Part shown: piece after piece, positions 1-9,097 of the stretch
Position numbering within the stretch: position 1 is the first letter of the stretch
How the letters are laid out: each line of letters opens with the position of its first letter
From: [Pasteurella] mairii
GTDB lineage: Bacteria; Pseudomonadota; Gammaproteobacteria; Enterobacterales; Pasteurellaceae
NCBI GenBank assembly: GCA_900454475.1
Contig: UGSS01000002.1
Span: 372,001 to 436,000, forward strand
Direction: 5' to 3'
Length of the DNA: 64,000 nucleotides
The notes under the pieces: model-generated
Databases searched by the model: none
Seen by the model: the letters and a program-made list of their open reading frames with translations, nothing else
What the model was told of the DNA's origin: nothing
Position numbers and translations under genes: made by a program

Positions 1-1171
1 AAAAGGTTTGGCTTAAAAAATAGAATATGGTAGATAAAATATGGGTGGCGCCAAGGATCGCAATACACTTCGTTTCTAAAGTTAAGGCATTGATTTGGCG
101 TAAAAATGCACGCAATGGTACAAAAATAACCAGTAATAAGCCGATTAAGCCAACCAATCCCCGTTTTACCCAAGCGTCGATATATTGATTGTGCGCATCA
201 TTAAATTTCAAGGTCGATTTTGCCACGGTTTTTTGGGTAACTTGTTGTTTTTTAAGCTCAATATAACCTTTGCTTCCCCAGCCTAATATCGGGTTTTGTT
301 TAATACCTGCAATGGCATTTTCCCACATATCAAAACGCGCACCTAATGAGGTACTTTTGTTATTTTTTTGAGTATATTGAATAATATCACGCTCTGCTTC
401 TTGATAACGTGTCATCACGCCAAATTTAGGAATACTGGCGATCACTGTAACGAAAACAATAAATGCCACAAGGCTAATCATCAATAGTTTTTTATTGAGG
501 TGCTGACGATAAAAAAATAAAATGGCTAAAACAACGAATGGTAAACCAACCCAACCGCCTCGCGCGCCTGAAATTGCACTCGACAATAGCCCAAATAATG
601 CGCCGATAAGGCACAATGCCACAAATTTATAATCTTTTTTGACAAACCAATAGATTCCCACGACAACACTTAACATGGATAAAGTGACAGAAATATTTCC
701 CGATTGGATATGATGGGTGACGTTAGCAAAAGCTTTAATGCCCAATATAAACTTCTGATAAATCGCCAGTAAACCGGTGACGGTGGCGCCTATGGGGATG
801 GCGTGAAAGATAAATTGTGGTTTTAGCGGAAATTGAGTGAATAATAAAATCAGTGGGATAAATAATAAGATCCGGCTTGGATTGTCAATTTCACGAAAAC
901 CGTCGCCATGTACGACAGCAGACATCACAAAGGTGGCGAAATACAGTAAAAAGGCATAAATGATCCCTTTATCTTCTTTATCTAGTGTCCATTTTTGTTT
1001 AAATTTAACGAGATAAAGTGAAAGGTAAATCACGCTGATGCCGCCTAAAATCATGGGAACATAGTTATATCCTTTTTTAAACATCAACACAGTGATGAAA
1101 AATAATGATGCCAATATATTGATGATTAAGCTGATATGTTGGCGAGAAATAGGGTTCCAACTGAAGGGCAT
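1..1171 (-). CDS. O-antigen ligase/polymerase-type membrane protein (partial)
   Basis: An open frame starts at ATG 1171 and runs leftward off the window with no stop, giving about 390 codons. The product is a chain of hydrophobic segments with a long polar loop (near residues 225-300) that contains a GARF/WENA..GIKQNPILGWG-type stretch. That layout is typical of the RfaL/WaaL/Wzy family of inner-membrane proteins, which join or polymerise lipid-linked glycans at the periplasmic face during lipopolysaccharide assembly. The C-terminus is missing because of the window edge. Ligase versus polymerase cannot be decided from the sequence. It is transcribed divergently from pepB. Confidence 0.7.
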   Translation of the reverse strand, partial: MPFSWNPISRQHISLIINILASLFFITVLMFKKGYNYVPMILGGISVIYLSLYLVKFKQKWTLDKEDKGIIYAFLLYFATFVMSAVVHGDGFREIDNPSRILLFIPLILLFTQFPLKPQFIFHAIPIGATVTGLLAIYQKFILGIKAFANVTHHIQSGNISVTLSMLSVVVGIYWFVKKDYKFVALCLIGALFGLLSSAISGARGGWVGLPFVVLAILFFYRQHLNKKLLMISLVAFIVFVTVIASIPKFGVMTRYQEAERDIIQYTQKNNKSTSLGARFDMWENAIAGIKQNPILGWGSKGYIELKKQQVTQKTVAKSTLKFNDAHNQYIDAWVKRGLVGLIGLLLVIFVPLRAFLRQINALTLETKCIAILGATHILSTIFYFLSQTF

Positions 1172-1328
1172 GAGCGATCCTATCGGTTAATGTTTGGTTA
1201 ATCAAAAATTGTTGCCATTATACTAAAAGAAAAGGCGCCAAGAAAAATATATATACAATATTTTACATACCAAAAATCCGAAAAACTGGTATAGTTATGG
1301 GCAATATTGATTGATGTAGGTGAACAAG

Positions 1329-2627
1329 ATGCAAGTTTCAATTTCTTATGATAAAGCGGCAGCGCAATGGGGAAAAAACGCGCTGTTGAGTTTTTCCAAT
1401 GACCAAGCATGGTTGCATATTAATACAAAAAATGACCGCACTTTAATTCAAAAAGGCGCGCGCAAATTGCGAGGGCAAGGAATTAAGGAAGTGGAGCTTA
1501 TCGGAGATGATTGGGATTTGGAAAACTGTTGGGCATTTTATCAAGGATTTTATACCGCCAAACAAGATTATGCCTTGGAATTTCCGCATTTAGATGATGA
1601 GCCGCAAGCCGAATTATTCGCGCGTATCCAATGTAGTGATTTTGTGCGTGAAATCATTAACTTGCCAGCGAGTGAGGTCACGCCGGAGGGCTTGGCGCAA
1701 CGTGCCGCAGAATTTATCCGCGAACAAGTCGCGGAATATGCCGAACAAAGTGCGGTCAGTTTTGAGGTGATTTCCGGTGAAGCGCTGGAAAAACAAGGCT
1801 ACCATGGCATTTGGCAAGTGGGCAAAGGGTCGCAAAATGCGCCGGCACTCTTGAAATTGGATTTTAATCCAACGCAAGATCCGAATGCGCCGGTGTTGGC
1901 TTGTTTGGTGGGGAAAGGGATTACCTTTGACAGCGGCGGCTATAGCTTAAAACCGAGTGAAGCAATGAGTTCCATGCGAACCGATATGGGGGGCGCGGCG
2001 TTATTAACCGGCGCGTTAGGTATGGCGATTGCTGGCGGTTTAAACCAACGAGTAAAATTGTATTTATGCTGCGCGGAAAATATGGTGAGCGGTGACGCGT
2101 TAAAATTAGGTGATATTATTCGCTATCGCAACGGGGTGACTGCTGAAGTATTAAATACGGATGCGGAAGGGCGTTTGGTTCTCGCGGATGGATTAATTGA
2201 AGCCAGCGAACAAAACCCACAACTGATCATTGATTGCGCAACCTTAACTGGCGCGGCAAAAATCGCGGTGGGCAATGATTACCATTCGGTGCTTTCCCTT
2301 GATGAACAATTGGTGGCGGAGTTATTTGCCGCGGCAAAAATCTGTGGCGAACCGTTTTGGCGTTTGCCCTTTGAGGAATTTCACCGTGGGCAAATCAGCT
2401 CGTCATTTGCGGATATTGCGAATATCGGATCGGTGCCAGTGGGCGCCGGCGCCAGTACCGCGACCGCGTTTTTATCATATTTTGTGAAAAATTATCAACA
2501 AAATTGGTTGCATATTGACTGTTCCGCGACTTATCGCAAATCAGCCAGCGACCTTTGGGCAACCGGTGCAACCGGAATTGGGCTACAAACGTTAGCGAAT
2601 TTATTGTTAAACAAAGCAAATCTTTAA
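1329..2627 (+). CDS. pepB: Peptidase B (leucyl aminopeptidase family M17)
   Basis: A cytosolic metallo-aminopeptidase of 432 residues, close to the 427 of E. coli PepB. The C-terminal catalytic domain carries the M17 signatures [12 protein letters not shown] (about residues 195-206) and [12 protein letters not shown] (about 276-287), which hold the two metal ions and the catalytic lysine and arginine. The family removes N-terminal residues from peptides. An in-frame GTG lies at 1320, but ATG 1329 is preferred because the AGGTGA ribosome site ends 6 nt before it and would overlap the GTG. ndk follows after 12 bp, so the two may be co-transcribed. Confidence 0.93.
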   Translation: MQVSISYDKAAAQWGKNALLSFSNDQAWLHINTKNDRTLIQKGARKLRGQGIKEVELIGDDWDLENCWAFYQGFYTAKQDYALEFPHLDDEPQAELFARIQCSDFVREIINLPASEVTPEGLAQRAAEFIREQVAEYAEQSAVSFEVISGEALEKQGYHGIWQVGKGSQNAPALLKLDFNPTQDPNAPVLACLVGKGITFDSGGYSLKPSEAMSSMRTDMGGAALLTGALGMAIAGGLNQRVKLYLCCAENMVSGDALKLGDIIRYRNGVTAEVLNTDAEGRLVLADGLIEASEQNPQLIIDCATLTGAAKIAVGNDYHSVLSLDEQLVAELFAAAKICGEPFWRLPFEEFHRGQISSSFADIANIGSVPVGAGASTATAFLSYFVKNYQQNWLHIDCSATYRKSASDLWATGATGIGLQTLANLLLNKANL

Positions 2628-2639
2628 AAGGAGGGAAGA

Positions 2640-3065
2640 ATGGCGCTTGAGCAAACTTTATCAATTATTAAGCCGGATGCGGTGCAACGTAACTTAATTG
2701 GGCAAATTTTAGCCAAGTTAGAAAGCAACGGATTTACTGTGGTTGCTGCCAAAATGTTGCGCTTAACCCAGCCACAAGCAGAGGGGTTTTATGCGGAACA
2801 TGAGGGTAAACCGTTTTTTGTTGATTTGGTGAAATACATGACATCGGCGCCGGTGGTGGTGGCGGTGTTGGAAAAAGAAAACGCAGTAAAAGATTACCGC
2901 ACTTTAATGGGAACCACGGATCCTGAAACTGCGGCAGAGGGAACCCTCCGTCGCGAATTTGCGTTAAGCAAACAACAAAATGCTGTGCATGGTTCGGATA
3001 GCGTTGAAAGCGCCAAACGTGAAATTGCTTATTATTTTGCCGATAGCGAAATTTGTGCGCGATAA
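2640..3065 (+). CDS. ndk: Nucleoside diphosphate kinase
   Basis: A 141-residue protein matching the standard length of bacterial Ndk. It transfers the terminal phosphate of ATP to nucleoside diphosphates through a phosphohistidine. The active-site segment NAVHGSDS places the catalytic histidine at residue 117, as in E. coli. The N-terminal [12 protein letters not shown]-type strand appears here as [12 protein letters not shown]. The start has a strong AAGGAGGG ribosome site 5 nt upstream. It sits directly behind pepB and is closed by a hairpin terminator at 3093-3125. Confidence 0.97.
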   Translation: MALEQTLSIIKPDAVQRNLIGQILAKLESNGFTVVAAKMLRLTQPQAEGFYAEHEGKPFFVDLVKYMTSAPVVVAVLEKENAVKDYRTLMGTTDPETAAEGTLRREFALSKQQNAVHGSDSVESAKREIAYYFADSEICAR

Positions 3066-3092
3066 AAACCAACCCTCTTTATCACAAAAATG

Positions 3093-3125
3093 ACTGGTGC
3101 GTGTTTTATTCGCGCCAGTTTTTTT
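3093..3125 (+). terminator. Rho-independent terminator of pepB-ndk
   Basis: A 9-bp stem (ACTGGTGCG / CGCGCCAGT, one G-U pair) with a 9-nt loop, followed by a run of seven T. It lies 28 bp behind the ndk stop codon. Confidence 0.85.
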
Positions 3126-3315
3126 GTTAGCTGGATTTTTTTGCTACCACAATAATTAACTACCTTAAAATTAATTCAAAAACGCACCGCACTTTTATTT
3201 TTTTCCGTCGGCTTGAGTAGTGCAGATGAAAATGTAGGCGCATAAATCATCGCATATCGGTAAATCCACTTAAGGCTTTTATTCCCGCTATAACCATTTC
3301 CTTGCCATTAATTCC

Positions 3316-3359
3316 TTGCCTTTTTACTAAAACAGCGTATTATAGACGTCTAGATGGAA
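3316..3359 (+). promoter_or_regulatory. metK promoter with MetJ-type operator
   Basis: TTGCCT (3316-3321) and TATTAT (3338-3343), spaced 16 bp, form a good sigma-70 promoter 45 bp before metK. Directly after the -10 box lies AGACGTCT (3344-3351), a perfect MetJ half-operator, followed without gap by AGATGGAA (3352-3359), which matches the consensus more weakly. MetJ with SAM as co-repressor binds tandem 8-bp met boxes, and the position over the expected transcription start fits repression. The rest of the 3126-3315 stretch holds an uptake signal near 3184 and nothing else I recognise. Confidence 0.75.
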
Positions 3360-3388
3360 AAACTGCTAAATTAAAGGTTAATATATTT

Positions 3389-4540
3389 ATGTCATCTTAT
3401 CTTTTTACGTCTGAATCCGTGTCTGAAGGGCATCCGGATAAAATTGCCGATCAAATTTCTGATGCGGTATTGGATGAAATTTTAAAACAAGATCCGAAAG
3501 CGCGTGTGGCGTGTGAAACCTATGTGAAAACCGGTATGGCGTTGGTGGGCGGAGAGATTACCACATCAGCTTGGGTGGATATTGAAAACTTAACTCGTCA
3601 AGTGATTTGTGAAATTGGTTATGAACATTCTGACATGGGGTTTGACGGGCATTCTTGCGCGGTATTAAATGCGATTGGGAAACAATCTTCCGATATTAAT
3701 CAAGGGGTTGACCGTGAAAATCCGTTAGATCAAGGTGCGGGCGACCAAGGGATTATGTTTGGTTATGCTACCAATGAAACGGAAGTGTTAATGCCGGCAG
3801 CCATTACTTACGCACACCGTTTAATGGAACGTCAAGCGCAAGTGCGTAAAAGCGGAAAATTGGCGTGGTTACGTCCGGATGCAAAAAGCCAAGTGACGTT
3901 AAAATATGAAAATAATCAAATTGTTGGCGTGGACGCGGTGGTACTTTCTACGCAACACAGCGACGAAGTCAGTCAAAAAGAGGTGCATGAAGGCGTGATG
4001 GAAGAAATCATCAAGCCAGTATTGCCAGCCCAATGGTTATCCAAAGACACTAAATATTTTATTAACCCGACGGGACGTTTTGTGATCGGGGGACCAATGG
4101 GCGACTGTGGTTTGACTGGACGTAAAATTATCGTGGATACCTACGGTGGAGCGGCGCGTCATGGTGGCGGTGCCTTTTCCGGTAAAGATCCGTCAAAAGT
4201 GGATCGTTCAGCTGCTTATGCCGCTCGCTATGTGGCAAAAAATATCGTTGCCGCCGGTTTAGCGGATCGTTGTGAGATCCAGCTTTCTTACGCTATCGGC
4301 GTTGCGGAACCGACATCAATTATGGTGGAAACCTTTGGTACCGGCAAAGTGGCGAATGAGTTATTGGTCAAATTGGTGCGCGAATTCTTTGATTTACGCC
4401 CATACGGTTTAATTAAAATGTTAGATTTAATTCAACCGATTTACCGCCAAACCGCCGCTTACGGACACTTTGGGCGAGAACAATTCCCTTGGGAAAAAAT
4501 TGATCGCGCGGAAACGTTGCGTTCGGCAGCAGGGTTATAA
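3389..4540 (+). CDS. metK: S-adenosylmethionine synthase
   Basis: Makes S-adenosylmethionine from methionine and ATP in the cytosol. The 383-residue product matches E. coli MetK (384). The SEGHPDK motif (residues 12-18, H15 in the ATP site) and [12 protein letters not shown] (116-127) are intact, as is the glycine-rich GGGAFSGKD loop further on. The frame is open upstream to 3302, but conserved family sequence begins at ATG 3389. An AAAGG ribosome site precedes it, and the promoter and MetJ box lie inside the upstream extension. End-product repression by SAM through MetJ is the likely control. Confidence 0.97.
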   Translation: MSSYLFTSESVSEGHPDKIADQISDAVLDEILKQDPKARVACETYVKTGMALVGGEITTSAWVDIENLTRQVICEIGYEHSDMGFDGHSCAVLNAIGKQSSDINQGVDRENPLDQGAGDQGIMFGYATNETEVLMPAAITYAHRLMERQAQVRKSGKLAWLRPDAKSQVTLKYENNQIVGVDAVVLSTQHSDEVSQKEVHEGVMEEIIKPVLPAQWLSKDTKYFINPTGRFVIGGPMGDCGLTGRKIIVDTYGGAARHGGGAFSGKDPSKVDRSAAYAARYVAKNIVAAGLADRCEIQLSYAIGVAEPTSIMVETFGTGKVANELLVKLVREFFDLRPYGLIKMLDLIQPIYRQTAAYGHFGREQFPWEKIDRAETLRSAAGL

Positions 4541-4549
4541 TCATTGTAC

Positions 4550-4614
4550 AGGCAAATTACATTTGCCTATAAAAAACACGCAAATGGGGCTAATGTAATT
4601 AGCCCCTATATTTT
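4550..4614 (+). terminator. Tandem hairpins ending metK
   Basis: Two perfect hairpins stand in a row behind metK. The first is AGGCAAAT-TAC-ATTTGCCT (4550-4568) and is followed by A-rich sequence. The second is GGGGCTAAT-GTA-ATTAGCCCC (4586-4606) and is followed by TATATTTTT, making it the likely terminator. Both have 3-nt loops. The T tract touches the sprT start at 4616. Confidence 0.75.
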
Positions 4615-4615
4615 T

Positions 4616-5122
4616 ATGGATAACACAAATTTCAGAACTCTAAAAATGCAGGTGCAACGCCGTTTATCGGTGTGTTTAGCCATGGCAGAACAGCATTTCA
4701 ATCGTTCCTTTTCAATACCTGAAGTCAGTTACGATATTCGTGGCATGAAAGCGGGAGTGGCGTATTTGCAAACAAATACCATTAAATTTAACCGCACTTT
4801 ATTGCTTGAAAATCCCGCAGAATTTATTCGCCAAGTGGTTCCTCACGAATTAGCGCATTTGCTTGTGTATCAGGTTTATGGGCGGGTAAAACCCCATGGC
4901 GTGGAATGGCAGATGTTGATGACGCAGGTTTTTCAGTTGCCGGCGCAGACGTGCCATCAATTTGATGTGCAAAATGTACAGGGTAAGACATATGCGTATC
5001 GCTGCAATTGCCAACTGCATCAATTGAGCGTGCGGCGGCACAATAAAATTCAGCGTGAAAGTGCGGTCTATTTTTGTCGCAAATGTCACGCAAAATTAAC
5101 CTATTGTGCTGATTTAGGGTGA
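4616..5122 (+). CDS. sprT: SprT family zinc metalloprotease-like protein
   Basis: A 168-residue protein very similar in layout to E. coli SprT (165 residues). It contains the zinc-protease motif HELAH (residues 77-81), a third histidine near residue 94 in a KPHGVEW stretch, and a C-terminal zinc ribbon with paired cysteines (C130/C132 and C154/C157). SprT-like domains are related to Spartan-type DNA-protein crosslink proteases, but the bacterial role is poorly known. The start is uncertain. ATG 4616 comes straight after the metK terminator and has no clear ribosome site; ATG 4646 is an alternative. The frame opens upstream at 4544 only through the terminator hairpins, so that start is unlikely. 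Confidence 0.85.
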   Translation: MDNTNFRTLKMQVQRRLSVCLAMAEQHFNRSFSIPEVSYDIRGMKAGVAYLQTNTIKFNRTLLLENPAEFIRQVVPHELAHLLVYQVYGRVKPHGVEWQMLMTQVFQLPAQTCHQFDVQNVQGKTYAYRCNCQLHQLSVRRHNKIQRESAVYFCRKCHAKLTYCADLG

Positions 5123-5180
5123 ATTTATGCGGGGACTGTGGTATAGTCTAGCGGATTCTTAACTTAAGAGGACATTTATA

Positions 5181-5771
5181 ATGAAAAAAACAGTGCTAGC
5201 AATTCTTATGGGGGCGCTTGCGTTTGCTTCAACTACCGTCAGTGCGAATTGGTATGTGCAAGGTGATTTAGGGATTTCAAAAATTAAATCATCCGGTGCG
5301 GACAATGGAGAAATTAGCGAGAAGAAATTTTCTCCAAGTGTTTCTGTTGGTTACCGTTTCGTCGATTGGCGTTTAGCCTTAGATTATACCCATTATGGTA
5401 AATCAGACTATGGTTTTGGTGCAGATAACGGTTTTGGCAATGGCAATTTAAAAGTCAATAGTTTTGGTTTATCCGCAATTTACGATATTAATTTAAATAC
5501 CTCGATTAAACCTTATGTCGGTGCGCGTATTGCTTTAAATGATGTGAAATGGAACGAATCTTTAGTGGAAAACATCAATGGTCAAACACGTCGTTCTTCA
5601 GACAGCGATAATACCAGCAAATTCGGTTTTGGTGGTTTTGTTGGCGCGACGTATGAGTTTTACCCAAATTGGTCTTTAAACGGTGCAGTGGAATATAACC
5701 GTTTAGCAAAAATCAATGATGTTAACATTAATCAATATGGCGCTAAAGTTGGGCTTCGTTACGAATTCTAA
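5181..5771 (+). CDS. Opacity family porin / Opa-like outer-membrane protein
   Basis: A 196-residue secreted beta-barrel protein. A signal peptide (KK, then a hydrophobic core) ends at about VSA22. The mature part alternates short strands with polar loops and ends in phenylalanine (LRYEF), the usual barrel C-terminus. It resembles the 8-stranded Opacity family of Haemophilus/Pasteurella rather than neisserial phase-variable Opa proteins, and no pentanucleotide repeats are present. The AAGAGGA ribosome site lies 8 nt before ATG. It is a single-gene unit closed by an uptake-signal terminator. Confidence 0.8.
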   Translation: MKKTVLAILMGALAFASTTVSANWYVQGDLGISKIKSSGADNGEISEKKFSPSVSVGYRFVDWRLALDYTHYGKSDYGFGADNGFGNGNLKVNSFGLSAIYDINLNTSIKPYVGARIALNDVKWNESLVENINGQTRRSSDSDNTSKFGFGGFVGATYEFYPNWSLNGAVEYNRLAKINDVNINQYGAKVGLRYEF

Positions 5772-5793
5772 TTATTGATTTGTCTTTTTTGAT

Positions 5794-5837
5794 AAAGTGC
5801 GGTGAAAAAATATTCAAATTTTAACCGCACTTTTTTT
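5794..5837 (+). terminator. Uptake-signal inverted pair acting as terminator
   Basis: AAAGTGCGGT (5794-5803) and ACCGCACTTT (5824-5833) are perfect inverted copies of the DNA uptake signal and are followed by T residues. Such head-to-head signals downstream of genes are a known Pasteurellaceae terminator type. Confidence 0.85.
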
Positions 5838-5858
5838 GTGCAAAAAAATCCTACCTTA

Positions 5859-5886
5859 CTTGAAATTTCCGTTTGTGTACTTATAT
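5859..5886 (+). promoter_or_regulatory. Candidate heat-shock (sigma-32) promoter of htpG
   Basis: CTTGAAA at 5859-5865 is a perfect sigma-32 -35 element. Thirteen bases further on, ACTTATAT is only a partial match to the CCCCATNT -10 element. The position, about 55-80 bp upstream of htpG, is right for this chaperone gene. The call rests mainly on the -35 box. Confidence 0.4.
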
Positions 5887-5939
5887 CAAAGCTGTTCATG
5901 TTAAAAAATGAGTAGTCATTTGAAAAAAAGGAAATAATT

Positions 5940-7820
5940 ATGGCACAAAATCAAGAAACACGCGGTTTTCAATCCGAAGTGAAACAATTGCTTCAATTAA
6001 TGATCCATTCGCTTTATTCCAACAAAGAGATTTTCTTACGCGAATTAATTTCTAACGCCTCTGATGCGGCAGATAAATTGCGTTTTAAAGCGTTGTCACA
6101 ACCAGAATTATACGAGGGTGACGGGGATTTAAAAGTGCGCATTCGCTTTGACGCGGATAAAGGCACATTGACCATCAGTGATAACGGAATTGGGATGACG
6201 CGCGAACAGGCAATTGATCATTTGGGAACCATTGCTAAATCCGGAACAAAAGAATTTTTGACCGCACTTGGGCAAGATCAAGCGAAAGACAGCCAGCTGA
6301 TCGGGCAATTTGGGGTGGGTTTTTATTCCGCGTTTATTGTGGCAGATAAAGTGAGCGTGAAAACGCGTGCGGCGGGCGAAAGCGCAGAGCGTGGCGTGCT
6401 TTGGGAATCGGCGGGTGAAGGTGAATATTCGGTTGCGGATATTGAGAAAAAAGATCGCGGTACAGAAATTACCTTGCATTTGCGCGAAGATGAAAAAGAA
6501 TTTTTAAATGAATGGCGTTTGCGCGAAATCATCAGCAAATATTCCGATCATATCGGCTTGCCAGTTGAAATTTTAGCCAAAGAATATGGCGAAGACGGTA
6601 AAGAAAGCGGCGTTAAATGGGAAAAAATTAACAAAGCGCAAGCCCTTTGGACGCGCGCTAAAGGCGAGATTTCTGATGAGGAATATCAAGAGTTTTATAA
6701 ACATTTAAGCCATGATTTTGCCGATCCGTTGTTGTGGGCGCATAATAAAGTTGAAGGAAATCAAGAATATACCAGCCTTTTATATGTGCCGGCAAAAGCC
6801 CCTTGGGATTTGTTTAATCGTGAGCATAAACATGGGTTAAAACTTTATGTCCAACGCGTGTTTATTATGGATGATGCAGAACAATTTATGCCGAATTATC
6901 TGCGATTTATGCGCGGGTTAATTGATAGCAACGATTTGCCATTAAATGTATCGCGCGAGATTTTGCAAGATAATAAAGTGACCGCGGCGTTGCGCAAGGC
7001 GTTGACCAAACGTTCTTTGCAAATGTTGGAAAAATTGGCGAAAGAGGACAAAGAAAAATATGCGCAATTTTGGCGTGAATTCGGTTTGGTGCTAAAAGAA
7101 GGTCCAGCGGAGGATTTTGCCAATAAAGAAAGTATCGCGAAATTATTGCGTTTTGCTTCGACACATAATGACAGCAGTGAGCAATCTGTTTCATTGGAAG
7201 ATTATGTATCACGCATGAAAGAGGGGCAAAAAGCGATTTATTATATTACTGCCGACAGCTATGTGGCGGCGAAAAACTCACCACATTTGGAGCTTTTCAA
7301 CAAAAAAGGCATTGAAGTGTTGTTGTTATCCGATCGCATTGATGAATGGATGTTAAGCTATTTGACCGAGTTTGACGGAAAAGCGTTGCAAACGATCAGC
7401 AAAGCGGATTTGGATTTGGGCGATTTAGCGGATAAAGAGGAAAGCGAGCAAAAAGCGCAAGATGAAGCCTTTGGCTCATTTATTGAACGGGTGAAAACCT
7501 TGTTGGGCGAGCGCGTAAAAGAAGTGCGCTTGACGCACCGTTTGACGGATACGCCAGCGGTAGTGTCCACGGACAATGACCAAATGACCACGCAAATGGC
7601 AAAATTATTTGCGGCGGCGGGACAGGCTGTACCGGAAGTGAAATATACCTTTGAATTGAACCCGGAACACGTGTTGGTGAAAAAAGTGGCGGATATTGCT
7701 GACGAGGAACAATTTGCCGATTGGATGGAATTGTTGTTGGAACAAGCGATGTTGGCAGAACGTGGTGCGTTGGAAAATCCAATGGCGTTTATTAAACGTG
7801 TAAATCGTTTGTTATCTTAA
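5940..7820 (+). CDS. htpG: Chaperone protein HtpG (bacterial Hsp90)
   Basis: A 626-residue cytosolic ATP-dependent chaperone of usual HtpG length. The N-terminal GHKL ATPase domain shows [16 protein letters not shown] (residues 28-43), the DNGIGM nucleotide-binding motif and the [11 protein letters not shown] lid glycines. The middle and C-terminal dimerisation domains are complete. The ribosome site AAGGAA lies 7 nt before ATG. A CTTGAAA box upstream suggests heat-shock control. A strong hairpin terminator follows. Confidence 0.97.
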   Translation: MAQNQETRGFQSEVKQLLQLMIHSLYSNKEIFLRELISNASDAADKLRFKALSQPELYEGDGDLKVRIRFDADKGTLTISDNGIGMTREQAIDHLGTIAKSGTKEFLTALGQDQAKDSQLIGQFGVGFYSAFIVADKVSVKTRAAGESAERGVLWESAGEGEYSVADIEKKDRGTEITLHLREDEKEFLNEWRLREIISKYSDHIGLPVEILAKEYGEDGKESGVKWEKINKAQALWTRAKGEISDEEYQEFYKHLSHDFADPLLWAHNKVEGNQEYTSLLYVPAKAPWDLFNREHKHGLKLYVQRVFIMDDAEQFMPNYLRFMRGLIDSNDLPLNVSREILQDNKVTAALRKALTKRSLQMLEKLAKEDKEKYAQFWREFGLVLKEGPAEDFANKESIAKLLRFASTHNDSSEQSVSLEDYVSRMKEGQKAIYYITADSYVAAKNSPHLELFNKKGIEVLLLSDRIDEWMLSYLTEFDGKALQTISKADLDLGDLADKEESEQKAQDEAFGSFIERVKTLLGERVKEVRLTHRLTDTPAVVSTDNDQMTTQMAKLFAAAGQAVPEVKYTFELNPEHVLVKKVADIADEEQFADWMELLLEQAMLAERGALENPMAFIKRVNRLLS

Positions 7821-7838
7821 AAATTTAGGTTAGAATGT

Positions 7839-7890
7839 AACGGTTATCGCGGGGCATTGATTTAAGCGCGATAACCGTTTGTTTTTTTTA
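7839..7890 (+). terminator. Rho-independent terminator of htpG
   Basis: A perfect 13-bp stem, AACGGTTATCGCG (7839-7851) with CGCGATAACCGTT (7867-7879), followed by a T-rich run. Confidence 0.9.
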
Positions 7891-7904
7891 TTTAAGGATA
7901 ACTT

Positions 7905-8165
7905 ATGAAAAAACTGCTGTTCGTGTTTCCGCTGTTATTATCGGCTTGTTCCGTGATGAGTTTTAGCGCAGAAAAATTATCGCCGAGCTGTCAAACCTAT
8001 TTTAAATATATTGATAATAGCGTGGCGCAATCTACCTTACCGGAATCGGAGTTGACCGTTATGAAAGCAAGCTTTGCCAATAGCAGAAATCAATTAAGTA
8101 AAATATCTGTAGAACAACAAGAACGCATTTGTTCCGCCAGATTAGCGCAATTGGCGAAATATTAG
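7905..8165 (+). CDS. Small putative lipoprotein (DUF5339-like)
   Basis: An 86-residue protein with a short lipoprotein signal peptide and a lipobox LSAC (C15 would be lipidated). The mature part has two cysteines (in SPSCQTYF and ERICSAR) and is predicted mostly helical. It resembles, from memory, the small Pasteurellaceae DUF5339 family of unknown function. It is probably anchored in the outer or inner membrane facing the periplasm. The AAGGA ribosome site is 9 nt upstream, and a terminator at 8225 makes it a single gene. Confidence 0.65.
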   Translation: MKKLLFVFPLLLSACSVMSFSAEKLSPSCQTYFKYIDNSVAQSTLPESELTVMKASFANSRNQLSKISVEQQERICSARLAQLAKY

Positions 8166-8224
8166 GGCGAAAAGTTCGTTACAGTGTAAAACCGTTATCG
8201 AAAATCCTATTATCCCTCTATAAT

Positions 8225-8253
8225 AAAAGCCAGATTTTCCGGCTTTTATTTTT
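8225..8253 (+). terminator. Terminator of the small lipoprotein gene
   Basis: AAAAGCC (8225-8231) pairs with GGCTTTT (8240-8246), followed by ATTTTTAT. The next gene starts only 6 bp after it. Confidence 0.75.
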
Positions 8254-8258
8254 ATATT

Positions 8259-9011
8259 ATGACGACCTTATTCGCCTACGCCAATATTCGACAACCCTAT
8301 CCTTTTGCGCAATTGCCCTCGGCGCTTATTCCTGATTATTTGCAACAGGCTCCTCGCGGTAATGTGCGGGTTTTGCAACGTCACCAATGCCGACGTTTGG
8401 CACATTTTTTATTATATCAATTGTTACAACAAGCCAATGTTGATGTGCAAATATTAAAGCATCTTGCCCGCAGTGCAACTGGGCGCCCATTTTTTCCCAT
8501 CAACGGGCTTGATTTTAATATAAGTCATTCTGATGATTGGGTGGCGGTGGCGTTGCATACGGTTGAACATGGGCAAAGTGCGGTCGGAATTGATATTGAA
8601 TTTCCGAAAAAAACACGTAATTTCACCGCACTTTTACAACATTTTGCCGCCCCTTCGGAGCAAGAATGGTTTACGCAGCAAGATGGCTCGGAGGCAGCAT
8701 TTTATCAAATTTGGTGTGGACGCGAGGCGTTGTTGAAATCGCAAGGCGTGGGCATTGTGAAATTGTCCGAAGTTTGTCATGATCCCATAGGATTACAACT
8801 ACATTCGGCATATTGTCCACCCGGTCAGTTGTTGTTTAGTGCAGAATTGCCTTTTTATTTGGCACTTTTTATGTCTTCCTCATTTTCTTCTGTTGAGCAT
8901 TGTGCACCATGTTTGGCATGGAATGGCGAAAAATTGGTCGAAAAAGATCTTCATGCGCCACTGATTTATGCAGTGAATAAAAACAAAAATATTTTACTAC
9001 TTTCCCTTTAA
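8259..9011 (+). CDS. 4'-phosphopantetheinyl transferase superfamily protein
   Basis: A 250-residue enzyme of the Sfp/AcpT type, which moves phosphopantetheine from coenzyme A onto a carrier protein serine. The family landmarks are in order: FNISHS (86-91), VGIDIE (109-114, magnesium-binding D and E) and WCGREALLKSQG (152-163, the W-x3-EAxxK motif). It is larger than AcpS, so it is a group II enzyme. Its carrier protein is not evident nearby. The start at ATG 8259 abuts the upstream terminator and has no ribosome site, so translation start and promoter are uncertain. Two uptake signals lie inside the gene. Confidence 0.85.
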   Translation: MTTLFAYANIRQPYPFAQLPSALIPDYLQQAPRGNVRVLQRHQCRRLAHFLLYQLLQQANVDVQILKHLARSATGRPFFPINGLDFNISHSDDWVAVALHTVEHGQSAVGIDIEFPKKTRNFTALLQHFAAPSEQEWFTQQDGSEAAFYQIWCGREALLKSQGVGIVKLSEVCHDPIGLQLHSAYCPPGQLLFSAELPFYLALFMSSSFSSVEHCAPCLAWNGEKLVEKDLHAPLIYAVNKNKNILLLSL

Positions 9012-9097
9012 AATCGTAAAAATACCCTCAAATAGATTAGACTTAGCATTAGATTTTGTTTAGACTTGTAACAATTTTTTGACACACGGAGAAAATA

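Noticed and set aside
5181-5771. Phase-variable Opa with repeat tract
   Set aside because: No short tandem repeats lie in the signal peptide or promoter.
7480-7782. 100-codon minus-strand frame inside htpG
   Set aside because: Antisense shadow of a strongly conserved gene.
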